From the NCBI GenBank assembly GCA_002720535.1, contig PBIU01000004.1:84716-96602 (forward strand): a DNA stretch of 11,887 nt, read 5' to 3'. The position numbers and the translations under genes are program-made. The DNA is from Candidatus Pelagibacterales bacterium (GTDB lineage: Bacteria > Pseudomonadota > Alphaproteobacteria > TMED109). Shown here one piece after another: positions 1 through 4,911 of this stretch (positions are counted from its first letter, which is position 1; every line of letters starts with the position of its first letter). The notes beneath the pieces were generated by a model. That model searched no databases, was not told the origin of the DNA, and worked only from the letters and a program-made list of their open reading frames with translations.

Positions 1-876
1 ATGAATGTAAAAGAGCACTCCAAATCTAAGATATTAGTAAATAATAAAAACATGTCCTATGTAGAAATGGGCTCGGGAGAAACTATGTTATTTCTTCATG
101 GAAATCCAACCTCTTCATATTTATGGAGAAATATAATGCCTTATATATCTGATACTAAAAGATGTATCGCTCCTGATTTAATTGGAATGGGAGATTCAGA
201 TAAACTAGATTCTAATGATGTTGGTGCATATAATTTTTTTGAGCATCGTAAATGGTTGAATGATTTACTGGATTTATTAAATATTGGTAATAAAGTAATT
301 TTGGTGCTTCATGATTGGGGAAGTGCGCTTGGTTTTGATTGGGCATATAATAATATTAATAGAGTCTCAGGTATAGTTTATATGGAAGGAATAGTTTGCC
401 CCTTAAATTGGGAAGATTGGGATGAGAAATCGGCACCTCTCTTTAAAGCGTTTAGATCTGATGCTGGTGAAAGCATGATTATAGAAAAAAATATATTTGT
501 TGAGAGAGTTCTGCCAGGTTCTGTTTTAAGAGGTTTAACTGATCCGGAAATGGAGGTTTATAGACGTCCTTTTATTCAAAAAGAAGACAGACGTCCTACT
601 TTGGATTGGCCTAATCAAATTCCTATAGAAGGTAGTCCTAAAGATGTTGTTGAAGTTGTAGATAATTATTCCAAGTTCTTTATGAGTGATAATACTCCAA
701 AATTATTTATTAATGCTGATCCTGGAGCTATTTTAATAGGTAAACAAAGGGATTTTTGTAGATCTTGGCCTAATCAATCTGAAATTACAGTCCCAGGTAG
801 CCATTTTATTCAAGAGGACTCTCCTGATTTAATCGGAGAGGGAATACTTAATTGGTTAAAAACAAAAAATATATAA
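1..876 (+). CDS. Haloalkane dehalogenase, HLD-II (DhaA/LinB) type
   Basis: Alpha/beta-hydrolase that hydrolyses carbon-halogen bonds of haloalkanes to alcohol plus halide, probably in the cytoplasm (no signal peptide seen). The 291 residues match the usual family length. Visible motifs: HGNPTS at 33-38 with halide-stabilising Asn35; the nucleophile elbow LHDWGSALGF with Asp105 and the halide-binding Trp106; Glu129 in YMEG as catalytic acid; His268 in GSHFIQED as catalytic base. The cap region (about 133-215, with REP-like YRRPF and LDWPNQIPI) resembles DhaA. The Glu after strand 6 plus Asn/Trp halide site is the HLD-II pattern rather than that of HLD-I (DhlA). The start is the first base of the window, so no ribosome site can be seen, but the distance from Met1 to HGN fits the family. 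The 3' end overlaps the next gene by 25 bp. Substrate cannot be told from sequence; the fold also includes luciferase-like relatives. Confidence 0.9.
   Translation: MNVKEHSKSKILVNNKNMSYVEMGSGETMLFLHGNPTSSYLWRNIMPYISDTKRCIAPDLIGMGDSDKLDSNDVGAYNFFEHRKWLNDLLDLLNIGNKVILVLHDWGSALGFDWAYNNINRVSGIVYMEGIVCPLNWEDWDEKSAPLFKAFRSDAGESMIIEKNIFVERVLPGSVLRGLTDPEMEVYRRPFIQKEDRRPTLDWPNQIPIEGSPKDVVEVVDNYSKFFMSDNTPKLFINADPGAILIGKQRDFCRSWPNQSEITVPGSHFIQEDSPDLIGEGILNWLKTKNI
835..843 (+). promoter_or_regulatory. Ribosome binding site for the TTG-started gene at 852
   Basis: GGAGAGGGA lies inside the 3' end of the dehalogenase gene, 8 nt before the TTG at 852. It is one of the better Shine-Dalgarno matches in this AT-rich window. 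It supports the TTG start and suggests translational coupling to the upstream gene. Confidence 0.6.
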
Positions 877-1199
877 TTATTAGTTTTTTAATATTATTTT
901 TATTACCCAATATTGCATATTCTATTGAATCTGCAGCTCATAAAGTTGAGGTTGCAAAGTGTTTCGGTATTATTATGACGATTAAAAATAATAGCAAATA
1001 TGAAAATAATATTATTAAAGCTACAAATATAATTGAAATTTATTTAGACAAAATAATTAGTCTGAATATAGGGTCAATAATGATGAAAGAAATGAGTGAA
1101 GAAGCTGCAAATGAAGTTTTTAATAACCTAGAAAGTCTTACTTCTTCAAGTTTGGATAATTTACTAAATAAATGCATTAATACATTAAGAATAGGATAG
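852..1199 (+). CDS. Small exported protein of unknown function
   Basis: I do not recognise this 115-residue protein. It begins MVKNKKY, followed by a hydrophobic stretch (about 8-22) and a plausible signal-peptidase site after Ala-Tyr-Ser (22-24), so it is probably exported to the periplasm. The mature part, about 91 residues, looks helical and contains exactly two cysteines (Cys37 and Cys108) that could form a disulfide. The start is TTG, supported by GGAGAGGGA 8 nt upstream inside the dehalogenase gene. The 25-bp overlap with that gene suggests coupled translation. Its stop codon directly abuts the stop of the convergent cytochrome gene. The signal peptide, the ribosome site and the open frame make it a likely real gene, but no function can be assigned. 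Confidence 0.68.
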   Translation: MVKNKKYIIISFLILFLLPNIAYSIESAAHKVEVAKCFGIIMTIKNNSKYENNIIKATNIIEIYLDKIISLNIGSIMMKEMSEEAANEVFNNLESLTSSSLDNLLNKCINTLRIG

Positions 1200-1206
1200 T
1201 TATTCT
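1188..1206. terminator. Hairpin across two abutting convergent stop codons
   Basis: AGAATA (1188-1193) and TATTCT (1201-1206) are a perfect 6-bp inverted repeat with a 7-nt loop, extendable by three more pairs (TAA with TTA, 1185-1187 and 1208-1210) across a one-base bulge. The structure holds the stop codons of both convergent genes (1197-1199 and 1200-1202). There is no clear T-run on either side, so a terminator role is only possible. Confidence 0.3.
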
Positions 1207-1844
1207 CTTATAGCAGTTGAATTTAACGTTACTTCGTTTTTATAACTCCAACAAGCAGTATAATTTCCAGTCCATCCTCTTCCTTCTTTTCTAAGATTAT
1301 CAAACCTTACTTTTCTAAAAGCAGCATGGCATCTTCCACATGAGAGAGCTAACATACAAACAGACCTTTTAATGTTTTCAGGATCTTTTTCTTTAAATGC
1401 TTTATTTAAATTTTTAGAAGCATGAACCGCATCAGTATAATATCTAGCAAATGCTTCTGGAATAATCCAAACTAACTTTTCTGCATTTGTAGTCTTTACA
1501 TGGGCAACACTAGTATGACGAGGCCAAAAATTCTCAACCTGTGTTAATAAATTAGCAATTTCTATACCGTCTAATTCAGCTTCTCTAGCATGTATCAAAG
1601 AATATGTTTCTAGAGGTTCTATATTATTTTGATTACTTATAATAATTGTTGATCCATCTGATGTAGTAACAGCATCTCCTGGAAGTGCAATTAGCGTTGC
1701 TAGTCTTTCTAATCTTGTCCACATAGCTTGCATTGCTTGTTGTCTAACGTCAACCATAGTTTGCTTTTCATCTTCAGCAAACGAATTATTAACTGATGAC
1801 AAAAATATAAATATCATTATTAGAAAATTTATTATGATTTTCAT
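1200..1844 (-). CDS. Exported c-type cytochrome, class II (c'/c556-like)
   Basis: Periplasmic haem protein with a probable electron-transfer or gas-binding role. From Met at 1844 it has 214 residues: signal peptide 1-23 (cleavage after SFA), then a helical domain. The single haem motif CGRCH (Cys169, Cys172, axial His173), followed by AAFR near the C-terminus, is the class II arrangement. An N-terminal helix with RQQAMQAM (Arg34, Met38, Met41) resembles the c556 segment that can supply the sixth ligand. The frame is open to an ATG at 1907, but the start at 1844 is preferred because GGGG sits 6 nt before it and because it begins directly with the signal peptide. The mature chain (about 190 residues) is longer than the usual 130 or so, with an extra segment near 53-90 and a tail of about 40 residues after the haem site containing Cys198. 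Cys163 and Cys198 might form a disulfide. Confidence 0.8.
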   Translation of the reverse strand: MKIIINFLIMIFIFLSSVNNSFAEDEKQTMVDVRQQAMQAMWTRLERLATLIALPGDAVTTSDGSTIIISNQNNIEPLETYSLIHAREAELDGIEIANLLTQVENFWPRHTSVAHVKTTNAEKLVWIIPEAFARYYTDAVHASKNLNKAFKEKDPENIKRSVCMLALSCGRCHAAFRKVRFDNLRKEGRGWTGNYTACWSYKNEVTLNSTAIRE

Positions 1845-1943
1845 TAGTACCCCACTCAAATAAAAATTTATATTTAATACAATATAGTATATAAATATGT
1901 TAATCAAACAAAAGATAACAATTACTTATGTCGAAAGTTTTAT
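1845..1943. promoter_or_regulatory. Divergent promoter region
   Basis: This 99-bp, very AT-rich stretch separates the leftward cytochrome gene from the rightward Sel1 gene, so it must hold promoters for both unless distant ones are used. On the minus strand TTGATT (1902-1907) lies about 15 nt before TATATT-like sequence, a weak -35/-10 candidate. Its minus-strand end carries GAGTGGGG, the ribosome site of the cytochrome. No clear operator repeat is seen. Base composition makes -10 matches unreliable here. Confidence 0.35.
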
Positions 1944-2687
1944 ATGTCTAGGTTTATTTTCTATGCAAGTATTTTATTTGGATTAGTATTATTTAGCAAT
2001 AATAGTTTAGCTAATTATAATGAGGCATTAGATAGTTATAATAATAAAAATTGGACTAAAACGTTAAAGACATGTGAATCTAGTTTAGAAGATTTTAGAT
2101 GTTTAAATTTATTAGGAATAATATATTTAAATGGACTAAGTGTTGATAAAGATTATAAAAAAGCCAAACAATATTTTTTAGATGCTAAGGATTTAGGAAG
2201 TAAGTCAGCAGAATTTAATTTAGGTTGGATAGCTCTTAAAGGCTTAGGAGAAGAAATAAACTTAGACGCTGCTTCAAAGTATTTTAATAACTATAATAAT
2301 AAAAAGATTGCAGTAAAAAGCTCGAATAATATAGATGATGCCTCTATAGACAATTTAGTTAAATTAAAAAAAAATAACTTAATATCTAAATACGGGTATT
2401 TTTATACAAATTATATTAAGTTAGAAAGTCTTGTTAATTCTCAACAAAATATTAAAAATAAAATTATAACTAATATCTTACCAATAAAAAATAAGCTTAA
2501 AAAATTTGAAAATATTTTAATTGAAAATAACAATAATATTATGTCAATAAAAGATAGTATTAATAAAGAGCAAGAAATTATAATTAAATTATTGTTATTA
2601 GATATAGATAATAACTTTGAAAAATTTGAAGAAACTATTACACAGTTATATTCTGTTCTTCAAAATTTCAATATTGATAATATTTAG
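1944..2687 (+). CDS. Exported Sel1-repeat protein with a coiled-coil-like C-terminus
   Basis: A 247-residue protein with an N-terminal signal peptide (about 1-23, cleavage after SLA), hence probably periplasmic. Residues 24-52 form a TPR-like helix pair (YNEALDSYNNKNW), followed by two Sel1-type units: about 55-89 (LLGIIYLNGLSVDKDYKKA, then YFLDAKDLGSKSA) and about 90-117 (FNLGWIALKGLG, then NLDAASKYF). Sel1 repeats are helical scaffolds for protein-protein contacts. The rest (about 125-247) is Asn/Lys/Ile-rich and predicted helical or coiled coil, with no recognised domain. Cys44 and Cys53 could pair. The start ATG has only a weak ribosome site (CGAAAG); an upstream ATG at 1928 meets a stop at once. 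The next gene follows after 8 bp, so the two are probably co-transcribed. The exact role is unknown. Confidence 0.75.
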   Translation: MSRFIFYASILFGLVLFSNNSLANYNEALDSYNNKNWTKTLKTCESSLEDFRCLNLLGIIYLNGLSVDKDYKKAKQYFLDAKDLGSKSAEFNLGWIALKGLGEEINLDAASKYFNNYNNKKIAVKSSNNIDDASIDNLVKLKKNNLISKYGYFYTNYIKLESLVNSQQNIKNKIITNILPIKNKLKKFENILIENNNNIMSIKDSINKEQEIIIKLLLLDIDNNFEKFEETITQLYSVLQNFNIDNI

Positions 2688-2695
2688 GAGTTTTT

Positions 2696-3091
2696 ATGAA
2701 AAAAAATGTAATTATATTTATTTTATTTATATTTAGTTTTAATGCTTTTTCTGAAGAAATATTAAGGTCGGTTGTAATGCCTTTAACGGAGGAAGATTAT
2801 AATAAAACTCCATCTGTCGATTGTAGGTCGTTTTCAGAAGTATTGATAGAAGCAAAAAATGAATGGAGACATATAATTCCATTTAAATTAACTGACCAAG
2901 GCTTAAAACATTTTTTAATTGGTTACAACATGCAAGAAAAATTAGAAGCTGATATTATTACAGTTTGGCCTTCATATAAAGGAAGAAGAGATCAATATTA
3001 TGTTTTAATTGGTAATAATAATTGTTTTGTCAAATGGCTAGAATTACTTCCAAATAGCATTCAGGAAATTATTGATATAGGCGCCAAATAA
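2696..3091 (+). CDS. Exported protein of unknown function, paired with the Sel1 gene
   Basis: I do not recognise this 131-residue protein. It has a clear signal peptide (MKKN, a hydrophobic core to about residue 17, cleavage after AFS at 19), giving a mature chain of about 112 residues with two cysteines (Cys43 and Cys110) placed to form one disulfide. The mature sequence is soluble-looking, with an aromatic patch VWPSYKGRRDQYYVLIG at about 90-106. A strong ribosome site, AGGAG, stands 5-6 nt before the ATG, and the gene begins 8 bp after the Sel1 gene, so both are probably one operon of exported proteins. It converges with the DUF35 gene at 3106. A real gene is likely; the function is open. 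Confidence 0.75.
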   Translation: MKKNVIIFILFIFSFNAFSEEILRSVVMPLTEEDYNKTPSVDCRSFSEVLIEAKNEWRHIIPFKLTDQGLKHFLIGYNMQEKLEADIITVWPSYKGRRDQYYVLIGNNNCFVKWLELLPNSIQEIIDIGAK

Positions 3092-3113
3092 AATATTTAA
3101 GTTAGTTATTTTA
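3089..3113. terminator. Possible weak bidirectional terminator between convergent genes
   Basis: TAAAATA (3089-3095) and TATTTTA (3107-3113) form a perfect 7-bp inverted repeat with an 11-nt loop. It spans the 14-bp gap between two convergent stop codons and includes both stops. The stem is wholly A-T, so it would be weak, and such repeats arise by chance in this composition. Position is the main support. Confidence 0.25.
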
Positions 3114-3513
3114 CTATCTCAAATTTTGGAATTGTAAACTCATCATCCTGTTTTTCAAAAACAACTTTTACGCTGTCCCCAATAGAAATATTTTCTATAT
3201 CTTGAGTTATTATATTTGAAATTATTCTAGCGCCTTCTTCAAGTTCTATTGAAGCTACAATATAAGGTGTATCATCTTTAAAGGCTGGCCCAGCAGGGGC
3301 ATGAACAACGGTATAGGAGTATATCTTGCCTTTTCCAGATACCTCACGCCATTCAACATTTTTACTATCTGCAGTATTTGTTAGTTGTTTGGAATAAAGA
3401 AAATATTCTTTTGTATCTAATGAATATTGAATCATTAATTTTTTATTTTTAGCAGCATCCCAGTATGTTTTTGAGTCAATATCTATAGTAGGCCTGGGTT
3501 TCTTGATTTCCAT
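3106..3513 (-). CDS. DUF35 OB-fold protein with cysteine-free zinc-ribbon region
   Basis: Small acyl-CoA-associated OB-fold protein of the family that partners thiolase-fold enzymes (as ChsH2-DUF35 does with the aldolase Ltp2). From Met at 3513 it has 135 residues. About 15-55 correspond to the N-terminal helix and zinc ribbon (YWDAAKNKKLMIQ, later VEWREVSGKG), and about 58-135 form the OB fold, with SYTVVHAPAGPAF and YIVASIELEEGARI as typical family strings. The ribbon normally carries two Cys pairs; here there is no cysteine at all, with Ser, Thr or Ala around those places, so zinc binding is lost. The start at 3513 is preferred: GAGAG (3522-3526) sits 8 nt upstream. An in-frame ATG at 3528 has no ribosome site and would overlap the thiolase gene. 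With the start at 3513 the gap to the thiolase stop is 1 bp, so translation is probably coupled. Confidence 0.85.
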   Translation of the reverse strand: MEIKKPRPTIDIDSKTYWDAAKNKKLMIQYSLDTKEYFLYSKQLTNTADSKNVEWREVSGKGKIYSYTVVHAPAGPAFKDDTPYIVASIELEEGARIISNIITQDIENISIGDSVKVVFEKQDDEFTIPKFEIVK

Positions 3514-3514
3514 A

Positions 3515-4693
3515 TTAATTACTCTCATTTGATAATATTAAGGTTGTAGAACTAGATAATACCCCACCAGTTCCATGACAAAGAGCATTAACTGGTTTTT
3601 CTAATTGTCTCTTTCCGCAGACACCCCATAGTTGTCTAGCAGCCTCAATTATAGTAAATATGCCGTACATACCTGGATGGCAATAACTTAAACCTCCTCC
3701 GTTAGTATTTAGAGCAAAATCGCCACCAGGAGCAGTTCGTTGATTTCTTACAAAATCTTTTCCTTCACCAAAATTACAAAAACCAATAGCTTCTAAAGTT
3801 AATAGAACAGTTATTGTAAAGGAGTCATAAAGCATAGTAATATCAATATCTGTTGTATTTAGTTTTGCTTGCTCAAATGCTATTTTACTTGAGTGGGTGG
3901 CTATTTCTAATTTATCCATATTTGGCATATAATTGATGCTTGAATGACTATTACATTCACCGAATCCTTTAATATAAATAGGTTTAGTTTTTAAGTTTTT
4001 TGCCTTAGCTTCAGTTGTTATAATTACTGCTCCTCCTCCATCTGTCACTAAGCAGCAATCTGATCTATGTAAAGGGCTAGAAATTGGTTTTGATTGCATT
4101 GCATCTTCTATAGATAAAGGTTCTCTAAATGCAGCATTTTCATTCATTGTTGCCCATGATCTAGTAGAAACAGCTATTTCAGCTAATGTCTCTCTTGTGC
4201 TACCGAATGTAGACATATGTTTTTGTGCTGCTAGGGCATATGCGCCGACAGGTAAGGGTAAGCCTGAAACGACCTCAAATTGGTTGCTATAAAGTGCAGG
4301 CCTATCTCCTAGCACTCTTGACATATTTGATTTTTGAAGGCTTCCATATAATACGAGTACAGTTTCACATAAGCCTGCATTAATTGCTTGGAAAGCATGA
4401 TTCACGTGAACTAAAAAAGTTGATCCACCTATATTTGTTCCCTCTATCCATTTAGGATACTTTATTCCTAAATATTCAACTAACAAATTAGGTTGCATTA
4501 AACCTGGCCCGGGAACTCCCCACATACCAGCTACAGCTATTCCATCTATGTCAGACAGTTTTAGTCCTGCCTGATCCAATGCTTCTTCTGCACAATATTT
4601 TTGAATTGTTAATTCACTATTTCCTTCAGAAGCTCTTCCTCTTTCGCTAAGAGGAAAATCTGAAACTCCTACAATACATGGTTTTTTATCCAT
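3515..4693 (-). CDS. Thiolase-fold enzyme, SCP2/Ltp2-like, lacking the nucleophilic cysteine
   Basis: A 392-residue member of the thiolase superfamily, lipid-transfer/SCP2 branch, acting on CoA esters in the cytoplasm. The N-terminal half starts PCIVGVSDFP and has EGTNIGGST at 85-92, the loop where thiolases carry the acylated Cys; here the nearest residue is Ser91. The C-terminal half has LYDSFT (288-293), NTNGGGLSYCHPG (329-341, with His339 of the HPG motif) and LCHGTGGVLSS (371-381). Without the nucleophile, normal thiolysis or Claisen condensation is unlikely. Ltp2-type retro-aldolases share this feature and the DUF35 partnership, and Tyr289 and Tyr343 are candidate catalytic residues by analogy (inference). 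The ATG at 4693 has AAAGG 8 nt upstream. The gene lies 14 nt behind tRNA-Cys on the same strand and 1 bp ahead of the DUF35 gene. Databases often call this family acetyl-CoA acetyltransferase, which is probably too specific. Confidence 0.87.
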   Translation of the reverse strand: MDKKPCIVGVSDFPLSERGRASEGNSELTIQKYCAEEALDQAGLKLSDIDGIAVAGMWGVPGPGLMQPNLLVEYLGIKYPKWIEGTNIGGSTFLVHVNHAFQAINAGLCETVLVLYGSLQKSNMSRVLGDRPALYSNQFEVVSGLPLPVGAYALAAQKHMSTFGSTRETLAEIAVSTRSWATMNENAAFREPLSIEDAMQSKPISSPLHRSDCCLVTDGGGAVIITTEAKAKNLKTKPIYIKGFGECNSHSSINYMPNMDKLEIATHSSKIAFEQAKLNTTDIDITMLYDSFTITVLLTLEAIGFCNFGEGKDFVRNQRTAPGGDFALNTNGGGLSYCHPGMYGIFTIIEAARQLWGVCGKRQLEKPVNALCHGTGGVLSSSTTLILSNESN

Positions 4694-4707
4694 AATTAAA
4701 CCTTTAT

Positions 4708-4781
4708 TGGAGGCCCGGGACGGAATCGAACCGCCGTACGGGGATTTGCAGTCCTCTACATAACCACTCTGACACCGGGCC
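4708..4781 (-). tRNA. tRNA-Cys (anticodon GCA)
   Basis: Read on the minus strand, 74 nt including an encoded CCA end. The acceptor stem GGCCCGG pairs perfectly with CCGGGCC, and the discriminator is U, the known identity base of tRNA-Cys. The D-loop has GGUUA, the anticodon loop is CUGCAAA with GCA, the T-loop is UUCGAUU, and the T-stem GGCGG/CCGUC contains one G-U pair. Two imperfections are visible: an A-C mismatch at the second anticodon-stem pair (28-42) and a U-U at 10-25 of the D-stem. The other helices are sound, so it is probably functional. It lies 14 nt ahead of the thiolase gene on the same strand. Confidence 0.96.
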
Positions 4782-4911
4782 TTGTAATAAATTAATATTT
4801 TAAAGATATTAATAAAAATATATAAAAATAAAATATTATTTAAAATAAATTTAGAAACATATACTCTATATTAGTAATTAGGTAAAATATTATTATTACG
4901 AAATTAAATTT
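4782..4911. promoter_or_regulatory. Divergent promoter region, tRNA-Cys versus RND exporter
   Basis: A 130-bp, almost pure A/T stretch separates the leftward tRNA-Cys/thiolase/DUF35 unit from the rightward exporter gene. It must hold at least one promoter in each direction. Many TATAAT-like strings occur, so no single -10 can be chosen, and no convincing -35 or operator palindrome is seen. Confidence 0.4.

Noticed and set aside
1845..1907. N-terminal extension of the cytochrome to an ATG at 1907
   Set aside because: It would place 21 extra residues before a normal signal peptide and has no ribosome site, while the ATG at 1844 has GGGG at good spacing.
4708..4781. tRNA-Cys as an integration site for a mobile element
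   Set aside because: No integrase gene and no second copy of the tRNA 3' end were seen in the window.
4782..4911. Possible replication origin or regulatory AT-box cluster in the tRNA/RND gap
   Set aside because: The A/T richness is only somewhat above background; no DnaA-box-like repeats or phased structure were found.
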